NCBI GenBank assembly: GCA_963837395.1
Contig: CAWINI010000001.1
Location: forward strand, 248,001 to 312,000
Source: CAVZQN01 sp963837395
Lineage (GTDB): Bacteria; Acidobacteriota; HRBIN11; JAKEFK01
DNA: 64,000 bases
Direction of reading: 5' to 3'
Shown here: one piece after another, positions 37,273-46,728 of the stretch
How the letters are laid out: every line of letters starts with the position of its first letter
Position numbering within the stretch: the stretch's first letter is position 1
Translations under genes and position numbers: made by a program
Notes under the pieces: generated by a model
Databases searched by the model: none
Seen by the model: the letters and a program-made list of their open reading frames with translations, nothing else
Told to the model about the DNA's origin: nothing

Positions 37273-37585
37273 AAATGACCGCAAAGTTGGTCAAGATTGG
37301 CCGCGCGTTCAAGGCGGACAATCCACGCCGGTTGGAAGTGTGCAATTGGATAAAAGTCCGTTCGGAGTGATGGATCTTGCTCGCAACATCAGTGAGTGGG
37401 TTATGGATGACTGGTATTTGTATCCTGGTGCGCCTGTCGATCCGCAACCCGAAAATGATGACTACGGAATCTTGCGTGGCGGCGATTATTTCTCGCAACT
37501 ACTTTACATGCGAACTACTTGCCGTTTCAAAACTCCAAAATTAGAACGACGTGCCGGCGTTGGCTTCCGCTGCGCGAAATAATTT
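37273..37585 (+). pseudogene. Truncated FGE copy (3' end only)
   Basis: 313 bases align to 34404-34716 with six mismatches, all at synonymous positions (34602, 34608, 34614, 34623, 34630, 34668) and all in the last third. The first 198 bases are identical. The encoded 102 residues are the same as the C-terminus of the locus 2 FGE. A non-homologous 5' part gives an ORF from 37247 but no credible start. The copy ends at the stop and runs into a REP half-element. Confidence 0.9.
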
Positions 37586-37586
37586 T

Positions 37587-37610
37587 TTACCGCAGAGAAC
37601 GCAGAGATAA
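37587..37610. repeat. REP-like half element
   Basis: TTACCGCAGAGAACGCAGAG matches the left arm of the elements at 8515 and 8808. No right arm is visible. It abuts the truncated FGE copy, as the full elements abut mcrB fragments. Confidence 0.7.
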
Positions 37611-37817
37611 GCGTCACAATTCTTCAATACGACCCTCGCTAATCAAGCCACCCAGGATCGCCGTTACAAGTATTGCTGGTAGTAACTTGCGTTGCCAACC
37701 TTCAACAACTGAGTTGTCGTTTGTATTTACTTGTCGTCGATTGAAATGTTGGTATGTCGCTTGCTATATCACGATCTGAAAAGTTAGATAACGCGGGTTT
37801 CATTCAGGAGGTCATTT

Positions 37818-38852
37818 ATGGCAAGAATAACAAAACAAGAAGCGTATTCAGCTGAAATTAATTTGGAAAAGCTGTCACAAGTAAAACATATTGCACAGGA
37901 AGAAACGTCGACTGCGCAGAATGAGTCAGAAATTCAAGAAGTGGTAATTAATCAAGATGGAGTGAAAGCTGCTAAGGATTTTGCGAATGCAAGAAAATCT
38001 GATGGACAGTTGCAGGCAGCATTACTCAAAGGACAGTTAAATGATACTGCAAGTCGGGTCGATCAATTTCGAGATGGTGACCTCAAAGGACTGCAAAAGG
38101 ATGCAAAGAAGTTTGCCATTGAAGATCTTGGCGTAATCAAAGACAATCTGGGCAAAGACATTGCTCGCCACGAAGGACCCGGCATCGAAGACATGTACAA
38201 GAAGAGCAAAAAATATGAGATGCCCGATCGTGATCCGCTCAAAAGTTTCCCTAAAACACAGAACGACGCGAAGAAAGCGCCAGACATGCCATTTAAGAAG
38301 AACGATCCGAGCTTGGTGAGCAAAGGAGTGGAAGTTTCAGCAGGAAAGATCACTATGCTCGAACCGGAAAAACCGGCCAAAGTGGAAGTTACAGTAGGAA
38401 AGATCGAATATATCAAACCGCAAAAAGTAGAAGTTACAGTAGGAGAGATTAAGGTCGAACCGGAAAAACCTAAAAAGTATATTGATCCTGATCAGATCGA
38501 CTCAACGAAAATCGAGAAGCCCAAAGATCCGCCGCCAACGGCCCACGACAAACTTGGGCACAAGGTAAATCCACTCAATCATGATCCAATAATCGACACT
38601 GAAAACGTCAATGTTAAGAAGTTAGTGGCAGAACACAAAGGACCAAAGAAGAGTCAAATTTATATTGATCCGGATCAGATGCAGGAAAAGGTGAAGTTTG
38701 ATAAAGCGAATCCTCCACGGATCAAAGAAAACGAGCTCAAAAACACGGGCAATCCGAACGATTTCAATAGACTTCAGTTTGAACTTCCGAAAAGCGGTGG
38801 AGACAAGCCCCATACCGATGGCGAAGGCGGTGACAATCAGCCACAAAATTAG
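37818..38852 (+). CDS. Lys-rich protein with short internal repeats, unknown
   Basis: 344 residues with AGGAGG seven bases before the ATG. No signal peptide or membrane segment. The first 150 residues are helical and charged. The second half is repetitive: KVEVTVGKIEYIKPQ followed by KVEVTVGEIKVEPEKP, and YIDPDQI recurring as YIDPDQM. The extreme Lys/Pro/Asp content suggests an extended, possibly disordered scaffold. It follows the peptidoglycan-binding gene and the truncated FGE copy, so it may be a fourth component of the 25-39 kb group. Function unknown. Confidence 0.65.
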   Translation: MARITKQEAYSAEINLEKLSQVKHIAQEETSTAQNESEIQEVVINQDGVKAAKDFANARKSDGQLQAALLKGQLNDTASRVDQFRDGDLKGLQKDAKKFAIEDLGVIKDNLGKDIARHEGPGIEDMYKKSKKYEMPDRDPLKSFPKTQNDAKKAPDMPFKKNDPSLVSKGVEVSAGKITMLEPEKPAKVEVTVGKIEYIKPQKVEVTVGEIKVEPEKPKKYIDPDQIDSTKIEKPKDPPPTAHDKLGHKVNPLNHDPIIDTENVNVKKLVAEHKGPKKSQIYIDPDQMQEKVKFDKANPPRIKENELKNTGNPNDFNRLQFELPKSGGDKPHTDGEGGDNQPQN

Positions 38853-38888
38853 CATCGATGCGATAATAGTGCTGCGATACGAATAGTA

Positions 38889-38935
38889 CTATTCGAATAG
38901 CAATACGAGAATTGGTTCTATGAGGCTGGCGCATT
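38889..38935 (-). pseudogene. Relic of the C-terminus of an ADOP-type permease
   Basis: On the minus strand the frame reads ASLIEPILVLLFE and a stop, matching ASRIEPMLALRFE and the stop of the permease at 42556. The DNA match continues a few bases beyond the stop (AGTACTATTCGAAT). It shows that a permease gene once ended here. Confidence 0.65.
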
Positions 38936-39057
38936 GATGAACGTCGTTCCAATCGCACAAGACGGCTGGGCCGGAAAACAGCCAACATGAATGCCAGTCG
39001 ATTGCCGTGGCTCCTGCGTCTCCGCACTCGTACGGCGCTGTGATAAAGTATTCAGCC

Positions 39058-41781
39058 ATGCCGCTCATTGAAGGCACGAGACTTGGACCTTATGAAATCA
39101 GTGCTCCACTGGGAGCAGGTGGAATGGGCGAGGTGTACCGGGCAAAAGACACTCGACTCGGCCGGGAAGTGGCGATCAAAATCCTGTCCGGCGAGTTTTC
39201 GCAGAACCAGGACCGGATGGATCGATTTGCGCAGGAAGCCCGCGCGGCATCGGCGTTAAATCATCCCAACATCATCACGGTTTACGATGCCGGTGATCAG
39301 GCGGGCTCTTTCTACATCGCAATGGAACTCATCGATGGCAAAAGCTTGCGGGAATTGATGCAATCTGGTGCGCTGCCAGCAAAGAGAGTGGTCAGCATCG
39401 CAGCTCAGATCGCGGATGGCCTTGCCAAAGCGCACGAAGCAGGCATCGTTCATCGGGACTTAAAACCCGACAATATCATGATTTCCAAAGATGGGTTTGC
39501 AAAGATTCTCGATTTCGGTCTGGCCAAAGCCACGGATCAGACTGCTGCAACAGGCGGCTCTGTTCTGACTACTACGTTTCACACCAGCGAAGGGACAATC
39601 CTCGGCACCGTAGGCTATATGTCTCCCGAACAGGCAGCCGGAAGAACCGTGGATTTTCGTTCGGACCAATTTTCCTTCGGCTCGATCCTGTATGAAATGC
39701 TTTCCGGCAAACGCGCATTTCACCGCGATACACCGGTACAATGCTTGTCTGCAATTATTCAGGATGAGCCTGAGCCGCTGCAAACGTTGAGTCCGCAAAC
39801 TCCAGCTCCCGTGCGCTGGATCATCGATCGCTGTTTGTCAAAAGATCCAGCGGAACGTTACGCTTCCACGCGCGATCTGGCGCGCGAACTGCAACACATC
39901 AAGGATCATTTTTCGGATCTTACCAGCACATCGGAGATATCCGCACAGCAAAAGATTCCGGAGTATCCTGCGCGCGCTGCGCGTTCCTGGCTGAAGTATC
40001 TCCCCTGGCTGCTGCTGGCGATTCTGTCTGCCCTTTATGCCTTCCGGATTGCTCGCGAAAAAAGTACTCCTGTTTCCACAGCAACGCGCCGTGTAGAAAT
40101 TTCGATTCCACACGGTCTTCGACTCGCATCGAACGGATCAATCGCGTTATCTCCAGATGGATCGGCGATTGTGTTGGGATTGCTTGATCATCAGATGCAA
40201 ACAAAGTTGTGGCTTCGGTATCTGGACAAATTTGATGTTGTTCCGATTGCAGGAACCGAAGGTGGGAGCTTCCCTTTTTGGTCACCGGATTCCAAATCAA
40301 TTGGATTTTTCGTGGATTCCGATATGACGTTGCGGAGGCTCGATCTGGCTTCAGGCATCAGTCAGGTTCTCTGCAAAACACAACGCTCCGCCCGCGGCGG
40401 AACGTGGGGTATCGATGGAACTATTCTTTTTGCACCAGGTCTGAATTGTCCGATTCAGCAGGTTTCGGCAAAAGGCGGCACTCCCAGAGATGTTACCAAG
40501 TTAGACCCAAAAATCCTGGATGGTTCGCACCGATTTCCGATTTTCCTTCCAGATGGAAAAAACTTTCTTTTTACTTTGTGGAGCAATCAGATGGAAACTG
40601 CTTCGCGAGTTGGTGGAATCTATGTAGGCTCCCTGAAGAATGGCGAGATACGCAAACTCAGCGCAGATGCTTCGCAGGCGATTCCCTTTAGGAACAATCG
40701 CATTCTGATCTACCGGAATAACGCGCTGCAATCTGTTTCTTTCGATTTGCAGAAACTAGAGATCACTGGTGGAGTGGAAGAAATCTCCACACATCCGTTA
40801 TATCTTCCGGTCTCCGGTCATCTGGCAGCTTCCGCATCCAGCAATGGTGATATCGCGTATGCGCTCTCATCCGGCGAAGGGTTGGCTCAGCTTGGATGGG
40901 TTCAGGCAGATGGTAGCGTGCAGAAAATTATTCGGGAGGAGCCGCTCAGTATTGAGTATCTCGTGGTCGCTCCCGATGGAAAGGGATATGCGGCGCAGGT
41001 CATATCCCGCAGTGGGTCAGAAATCTGGGTCGCAGATGACGAACGCGGTGTGATGACCCGGCTAACACGTGGCGGGTTCGATGCATTGGGACCTGTCTGG
41101 TCTGCAGATGGAAGCGCCATTGCATTTACAAGCCAGGCTTCCGGCAACGACGCTATCTATCTGCAGCCATCGGATGCCAGCAAACCTCCTGAGCTGTTTT
41201 TCACCCAGGCCGACCGTGACTTCCGTGTTTGTTCCTGGTCTGCCGATGGACATTTCATGTTGTTAGAGTCAAACGTCAAAGCGGGATCAGATCGTTCGGA
41301 ACTCTGGATGCTTGATGTGGCAACTCGGAAAGCCGTATCAATTTTGTCAGACCCTACTGCGAACCTCAGTAGTCCTATTTTTTCACCGGATGGCCGCTGG
41401 CTCGCATACGTTTCCGACGAATCCGGAATGAACCAGATCTACATACGCCCTTATCCGGCACTCAATCGCAAATGGCAGATTTCGCAAACAGGCGTTTTAA
41501 CGCAATCGAATTTTTTTGCGCTGGCCGTAACATCGTATCTCCCACACTGGCGATCTGATGGACGCGAGCTTCTGTATATTTCGCTTGCCGGCACCATCGA
41601 TGCCGCTTCTATTGAGATGCAGGGAAACAATCTTGTAGCAGCCACACCGCGCGTCCTGCTAAAACCCTCGTTTCCGCTCCTTGCAATTACGCCCACTCCC
41701 GATCACACAAAGTTTCTCGCTGCAATCGTCCGCGGCGATGTTACCTCCACACCGATCCGCGTCGTACTGAATGAAAGATAG
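39058..41781 (+). CDS. Serine/threonine protein kinase with C-terminal TolB/WD40-like propeller
   Basis: 907 residues from ATG 39058 (an upstream in-frame start at 39007 adds non-conserved sequence). The kinase domain is complete: GAGGMGEVYRAKD (P-loop), VAIKIL (Lys), HRDLKPDNIM, DFGLAKA and GTVGYMSPEQ. A single membrane segment (WLKYLPWLLLAILSALYAF) follows, then an extracellular or periplasmic region of about 550 residues with repeated SPDGSAI, SPDSKSI and SPDGRWLAY motifs typical of TolB-type beta-propellers. The start PLIEGTRLGPYEISAPLG is the form abundant in Acidobacteriota. It probably senses an extracytoplasmic cue and phosphorylates unknown cytoplasmic targets. Confidence 0.92.
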   Translation: MPLIEGTRLGPYEISAPLGAGGMGEVYRAKDTRLGREVAIKILSGEFSQNQDRMDRFAQEARAASALNHPNIITVYDAGDQAGSFYIAMELIDGKSLRELMQSGALPAKRVVSIAAQIADGLAKAHEAGIVHRDLKPDNIMISKDGFAKILDFGLAKATDQTAATGGSVLTTTFHTSEGTILGTVGYMSPEQAAGRTVDFRSDQFSFGSILYEMLSGKRAFHRDTPVQCLSAIIQDEPEPLQTLSPQTPAPVRWIIDRCLSKDPAERYASTRDLARELQHIKDHFSDLTSTSEISAQQKIPEYPARAARSWLKYLPWLLLAILSALYAFRIAREKSTPVSTATRRVEISIPHGLRLASNGSIALSPDGSAIVLGLLDHQMQTKLWLRYLDKFDVVPIAGTEGGSFPFWSPDSKSIGFFVDSDMTLRRLDLASGISQVLCKTQRSARGGTWGIDGTILFAPGLNCPIQQVSAKGGTPRDVTKLDPKILDGSHRFPIFLPDGKNFLFTLWSNQMETASRVGGIYVGSLKNGEIRKLSADASQAIPFRNNRILIYRNNALQSVSFDLQKLEITGGVEEISTHPLYLPVSGHLAASASSNGDIAYALSSGEGLAQLGWVQADGSVQKIIREEPLSIEYLVVAPDGKGYAAQVISRSGSEIWVADDERGVMTRLTRGGFDALGPVWSADGSAIAFTSQASGNDAIYLQPSDASKPPELFFTQADRDFRVCSWSADGHFMLLESNVKAGSDRSELWMLDVATRKAVSILSDPTANLSSPIFSPDGRWLAYVSDESGMNQIYIRPYPALNRKWQISQTGVLTQSNFFALAVTSYLPHWRSDGRELLYISLAGTIDAASIEMQGNNLVAATPRVLLKPSFPLLAITPTPDHTKFLAAIVRGDVTSTPIRVVLNER

Positions 41782-41857
41782 CAGCGTTTTACCAGCGTGA
41801 TTCCTTATTAACCACGAGCGGATTGCACAATTTCTGTGCTACACTATTTTTGTACAC

Positions 41858-42088
41858 ATGGGCAGAAATATTACCTTGAAACTTGACGAAGCAACTTTGC
41901 GAAAGGCTCGTCATGCTGCCGTTGAAGAAGATCAATCTCTATCCGAATGGGTATCCAACAGAATCAAATCCGCTGTTTCGGTAAGAGAGAACACTGAAGC
42001 TGCTCGCAAGAGAGCGTTAAAGCGGCTCAAAAAAGGTTTTCGTCTTAGTGGCAAACCTTTGGATCGGGAAGAGGCTCATGAGCGATGA
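41858..42088 (+). CDS. Ribbon-helix-helix antitoxin
   Basis: A 76-residue protein. The N-terminal ITLKLDEATLRKARHAAVEE, then DQSLSEWVSNRI is a CopG/MetJ-like ribbon-helix-helix domain; the basic and acidic C-terminus would hold the toxin. It overlaps the PIN gene by 11 bp. Confidence 0.82.
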   Translation: MGRNITLKLDEATLRKARHAAVEEDQSLSEWVSNRIKSAVSVRENTEAARKRALKRLKKGFRLSGKPLDREEAHER

Positions 42089-42500
42089 ACAGATATTCGT
42101 TGACACAAATATTCTTGTCTACGCACATGACCAGGATGCACGAAAAAAACACCTGCTGGCACGTTCCAAGATCGAAGAGCTTTGGCATAAAGAACTCCTT
42201 CCAGCCATAAGCGTTCAGGTTCTGCAAGAATTCTATGTAAATCTGACCAAGCGTAAAGTTGCATTCCAACAAGCGCGAGAAACAGTAGAGAATTATCTTG
42301 TCTGGGATGTGATTGATAATGACAGGAGACTTTTTCACGAAAGTCTGCAACTTCAGGAGAAATACAAACTGTCTTACTGGGATTCACTGATTCTTGCTGC
42401 GGCAAAAATGGCGAAAGCAGCAATTTTGTGGAGCGAAGATTTTAATGAAGGACAGATTTACGAAGGGATCAGAGTTGTAAATCCGCTCCGTGGTAGTTAA
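42078..42500 (+). CDS. PIN-domain toxin
   Basis: 140 residues from ATG 42078, inside the end of its antitoxin; GTG 42048 would give an antitoxin-overlapping extension and is rejected. PIN motifs are FVDTNILVYAHD (first Asp), VLQEFYVNL (Glu), LSYWDSLILAAA (Asp) and LWSEDFNEGQ (Asp). Complete length for a VapC-like ribonuclease. A clearly intact toxin-antitoxin pair, unlike several others in this window. Confidence 0.88.
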   Translation: MSDEQIFVDTNILVYAHDQDARKKHLLARSKIEELWHKELLPAISVQVLQEFYVNLTKRKVAFQQARETVENYLVWDVIDNDRRLFHESLQLQEKYKLSYWDSLILAAAKMAKAAILWSEDFNEGQIYEGIRVVNPLRGS

Positions 42501-42555
42501 GTAAATCTCGAATTTTCGGCGATGCTAAACGAACACGGCGCGCCAAATATAAGTA

Positions 42556-45091
42556 CTATTCGAATCGCAACGCGAGCATTGGTTCTATCCTGCTGGCGCG
42601 ATGAGCGGGGATCATGCCCGCGGCAGCAGCCACGATAGCAAGCACAACAATTGTAGAAACGGCAATCCATGGATCGCTGGTCTGGATCCCGTAGAGTTGG
42701 TTGGAAACGTACCGGCCAAGCGCCATTGCGGAAGGGACGCCTATGCCGAGCCCGATGACCAGCAGAAACAACGTTTCCTTCATCACCAGCCAGATAACGG
42801 AAGCGCGTTGTGCACCGAGTGCCATTCGCAGTCCCAGCTCTCTGGTGCGCCTAGTCACCACGAAAGCCATCACTCCATAAAGGCCGATCGCCGCCAGAAG
42901 CGTAGCAAGGAAAGCGAAGCCTGAGCTGAGTAAGGCCACAAGCCGATCCGTGAGCAACGTTTCATCAAGTTGTGTTTCCACGGTTTTCAGTTCATACATA
43001 GGCATCGAAGCATCCAGTTTGCGCAACTCGTTGCGCAACGCGTTGTAAGTGGATTTCGTACCGGTCGCGGTGCGAACATAAAACGCCACGCCCCATTTAC
43101 CATAGTTGGGGATGAACACTTGACGGCGCACGCCTTCGCGCGGTCACTTCGTAAAGCGAATTCTCCACAACGCCAATGATTTCGATATCCAGCTTCGAAT
43201 CGGGACCATCGCCGAAACCGATTCTGCGTCCAAGAGCGCCACGACCCTTGAAGAAGTGCTCTGCAAATTCTTTGTTTACGATTGCTACTTTGCCGCCGAC
43301 GCTAACCTTCGGATCTGTGCCCCAATCCTTTTGATCCGTCCGGCGAAAATCGCGACCTTCCAGCAATGTTGTGCCCATCGCCTGAAAGTAGCCATCCGAC
43401 GGCGAGTTCATAAACGCCTGCATATCCTCACCATCAGCAGCTTGATGACCTTCTACAGACATGGTGCTATCCCACTCCCACCCGTGTAGTACCGGAACGG
43501 CGGTATAGCCTGCTGCTGTGACACCGGGCACCGCGCGAATGTTTTGCAGCAGCTCGCGATAGAAGTTTACAGCGCGCGGCTCATCGTAACCGTTCAACGC
43601 AGGCGATATTTGGAAGGTGACGATGTTGTGCATATTTTCAAATCCGGTTTCCGACGTTTTCAAATTTTGCAGGCTCCGTACGAAAAGTCCTGCGCCGAAG
43701 AGCAACAGGAAACTCAACGCAACCTGCGCGCAAATCAGGCTTTTGCGCAAAAAAAGCGAGCCACCTCCCTGCCCTGCAATATTGCCCACTGTGTCTTTCA
43801 ATGAAGTCCATAGATCGCTGCGGCTGGCTCGTAACGCGGGCACCAGACCGAAGACGAAACCGGTAAGCACGGTGACGCCAAGTGTGAAAAGCAAGATGCG
43901 TCCATCTGGTTGCGGACGAATGAGCAGCGGATTCCCTTCCGCAGGTATCAGCGCGAGCAAGCCACGTGTCATTGCAAACGACAGAAAAATTCCGACTATG
44001 CCGCCGAGGATGGAAAGCAGCATGCTCTCCACCAGAAGTTGGCGCACCAGCTGACTTCGCGAAGCGCCAAGCGAAAGGCGCACAGAAATTTCCTTCTGTC
44101 GCGCGAACGCTCGCGCGATCAGCAGGTTTGCTACGTTGGCACACGCAATCAGGAGAACAAGTCCGACCATGCACATCAGCACTATCAGCGCCTTGGAAAA
44201 ATCATTGCGCAGACTGGAATATCCTGTCGCCGCCTTTTCGATGTGCACCGTGCCTCTCCTGAACTGCTCGCGATCATACGCGGACCAGTCTTTCGCCTCC
44301 TTTAGCGTCATTTCGTATTCGCGGATCTGTTTATACATGACACTCAACGCGGCTTGCGCCGAAGTGATGCTGTAGCCCGGCTTCAAACGAGCGAATACTT
44401 GCACCCACCGCGTACGCCGGTCATCCATTTTCACCCACGTCCACTCCGGTACCATCACCGGCTTCATTAATATAGGTACTCGGATTTGCGGCGATTGAGC
44501 CGGATCGAGTCCGATAAAGTTCTTGGCTGAGACACCCACGATGGTCATTGGGTAGTTGTTCACCAGAATTTTTTTGCCGATGACACCACGGTCCTGATTG
44601 AACCGCGTGGCCCAGTAGTTATAACTCAGCACGACCACGGGATGCCCCTGGTAGGTTCGGTCGTCCTCTTTGGAGTTGAACACACGCCCCGCCGCGGCTT
44701 TGACGCCGAGCATACTGAAAAAATTGCCGGAAACCATTTCCGCATCCACGCGTTCGGTCCGGTTATCCACGCTGAGCGAAGTGTTGATGAGGCGGCGGCA
44801 GAGCACCTCGGCAAACGGCTCAACTTTCTTCTGGTAATCCTGATAAATCGGGTATGACTGCATGCGTATACCCATGTTGCTACCGTTATTCGCGCCCTCC
44901 TGATAGAGCATCACGAGCGAGTCCGGGTCTTTGATCGGTAACTTACGGAGCAGGATCTGGTCCATGAGCGTGAAGATGGCGGTGTTTGCGCCAATCCCCA
45001 GCGCCAGGGAAAGAATCGCCACCGCTGCAAAAAGCGGACTGCGCCCCAGTGTGCGCAGCGCGTAACGAAGGTCTGCCAGTATGTTTGTCAT
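42556..45091 (-). pseudogene. ADOP-type (MacB/FtsX-like) permease, frameshifted
   Basis: The first 655 codons (from 45091) carry the ADOP N-terminus (LADLRYALRTLGRSPLFAAV, ALGIGANTAIFTLMDQILL), a MacB-like periplasmic domain and the first FtsX permease block (VRLSLGASRSQLVRQLLVES). Near 43130 the frame changes: after YEVTA the homologous continuation REGVRRQVFIPNYGKWGVAF lies in the frame ending at 42556, which contains the second FtsX block (ELGLRMALGAQRASVIWLVM). A two-base loss in a GC run explains it. Intact members are about 800-850 residues and lack their own ATPase. If functional, it would be an efflux or lipoprotein-release permease. Confidence 0.85.
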
Positions 45092-45357
45092 GCCAATATT
45101 AGACGAGTTTGCTCTTAATTTGGTTTAGGGCATTCACGTAACTGCTTCACGCAATGAAACGTCCGTTATATATATGGTAGGGAAACACAAGTCTCGAAGA
45201 TACGAATTGTATGCGGACCGCGTTAAGGAACTTTGCAGTCATGACATCGGGCTATTGCATACTTAAGCAAATGGGGGCTTAAATCTACGGAAATATTGTA
45301 GGAATATTTGCCAGTTGATCTTACGGAAAATTCACCGCATAATTAAAGTCGAAACTT

Positions 45358-45630
45358 ATGAATACTAGTTATGCGCGAAAAGAAATTGTTTCCACATCCA
45401 AAGCCTCCAAAGAACTCGGGAAGGTGCTGCGCGATGCTAAGGAACGAGGGCGCGTCGTGCTTTCAAGAAATAACAAACTGGAGGCGGTAATTCTTCCCGT
45501 TGAAGAGTACGAAGAGATGCTGGAAGACCTGGAACATCTGTTAATTGCATTGGAGATCTTCGAGCGGAAAGAGCGGGATCGGGGGAAAAGGATCTCCTGG
45601 GAAAGCCTTAAAGCCAAGCATGGCCTATAG
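45358..45630 (+). CDS. YefM/Phd-type antitoxin
   Basis: A 90-residue protein: VSTSKASKELGKVLRDAKER, then GRVVLSRNNKLEAVILPVEE and YEEMLEDLEHLLIALEI. This is the Phd/YefM fold with a DNA-binding N-terminus and acidic C-terminal helix. It overlaps the RelE gene by 11 bp and is preceded by an AT-rich, promoter-like region. Confidence 0.85.
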   Translation: MNTSYARKEIVSTSKASKELGKVLRDAKERGRVVLSRNNKLEAVILPVEEYEEMLEDLEHLLIALEIFERKERDRGKRISWESLKAKHGL

Positions 45631-45922
45631 AGTCGAATTTCTGTCGGAAGCAGCAAAAGAATTTGAATCACTTGATGGATCGCTAAAGCGCATGGCTGCT
45701 AAGCAGATTGACAAACTCGCGGAAAAACCAGAATTGGGGGAACCGCTTGGCAAGCGCATGGGCATTGATCTGACAGGATACTGGAAGATCTATTTTGGCA
45801 AGAAAGCATACCGAATCGTTTATGAAATCCAAAAAGACAGAATCGTCATCTTGATTCTGGGAATCGGAAAACGCGAAAAGGGAGAAGTCTACAAGGAGAT
45901 CGCTCGCCGGCTTAAGCGTTGA
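45620..45922 (+). CDS. RelE-family toxin
   Basis: 100 residues from ATG 45620. The pattern YRVEFLSEAAKEFESLDGSL, LGKRMGIDLTGYWKIYFGKK, then AYRIVYEIQKDRIVILILGI and GKREKGEVYKEIARRL is a RelE/ParE toxin with core YRIVYEI and a basic C-terminus (GKRE, RRLKR). Intact and paired with the overlapping antitoxin. Confidence 0.87.
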   Translation: MAYRVEFLSEAAKEFESLDGSLKRMAAKQIDKLAEKPELGEPLGKRMGIDLTGYWKIYFGKKAYRIVYEIQKDRIVILILGIGKREKGEVYKEIARRLKR

Positions 45923-46071
45923 TGAGGTCGATTTACGCCTGAAAGCTCATCGCCAGAACTTACAACGCATCCAACACTCACCAGCAACATCAAATCCATG
46001 AATTTTTATCCGTTTAAATGGATTGGAACTCTGTTTTCTTCGTTATATATTGGAAACAACGCGCGATTCAT

Positions 46072-46728
46072 ATGAAGAATAGATCGGTACTGATAAACAC
46101 CCTGTTGCGGACTTGTCTTATTTTCACAGTACTCATAGCAGCGGCGTTTTCGAGCCATTCAACCGGGCAAGAATCGCTTGGTCAGAAAAGCGATCGGTTA
46201 CGTTCTGCGAAAGAGTATGAGAGTATCACCGATCAACGAGCACGATCGATTGCCCTATTTAACGAAGCCAGTAAAGTGTTGTTGCATCCACGATGCGTCA
46301 ACTGCCATCCACCCGATAATTTTCCGAGACAAGGAGACAACCCTGTGATCCATGATCCGCCTGCAATACGTGAACCAAAAGATCACGGTGTTGTTGCAAT
46401 GGAGTGCACATCCTGTCATCAAGATCGCAATGCCGTACAAGCGCGGATACCGGGAGCACCCAATTGGCATCTTGCTCCGCTGGAAATGGCGTGGTTCGGT
46501 CATTCCGCTGCTTATATTTGTGTGCAGCTCAAAGATCCAAAACGGAATGGTGGAAAAACGCTGGAAGAAATTCAACATCACACTGCGCATGATGAACTCG
46601 TTGCATGGGGTTGGAATCCCGGTGCGGATCGAACTCCTGCGCCAGGAACTCAACAGGAATTCGGTGAATTGATTCGCGCCTGGATCGATACCGGCGCGGA
46701 ATGTCCTATGGAGGACTCTGCAAAATGA
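46072..46728 (+). CDS. Exported di-heme cytochrome c, IorAB-linked
   Basis: 218 residues from ATG 46072; the earlier in-frame start at 46018 would precede the signal sequence. A signal peptide (VLINTLLRTCLIFTVLIAAAF) leads to the periplasm. Two heme-binding sites, CVNCH and CTSCH, give a di-heme protein, with methionines and histidines in EMAWFGHSAA as possible sixth ligands. It overlaps iorA by ATGA and so is translationally coupled; it very likely accepts electrons from the molybdenum hydroxylase encoded next. Such cytochromes are common companions of periplasmic IorAB-type dehydrogenases. Confidence 0.85.
   Translation: MKNRSVLINTLLRTCLIFTVLIAAAFSSHSTGQESLGQKSDRLRSAKEYESITDQRARSIALFNEASKVLLHPRCVNCHPPDNFPRQGDNPVIHDPPAIREPKDHGVVAMECTSCHQDRNAVQARIPGAPNWHLAPLEMAWFGHSAAYICVQLKDPKRNGGKTLEEIQHHTAHDELVAWGWNPGADRTPAPGTQQEFGELIRAWIDTGAECPMEDSAK

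Noticed and set aside
34404..37585. Diversity-generating retroelement (FGE/C-type-lectin fold with a repeated 3' end)
   Set aside because: FGE-fold proteins are common DGR targets, but the repeat differences are silent and not at adenines, and no reverse transcriptase gene is in the window.
6414..45308. 14-nt motif ATTGTAGGAATATT shared upstream of two Phd/YefM antitoxins (6414-6427, 45295-45308)
   Set aside because: Orientation relative to the genes differs, and a 14-nt match is expected by chance several times in 64 kb.
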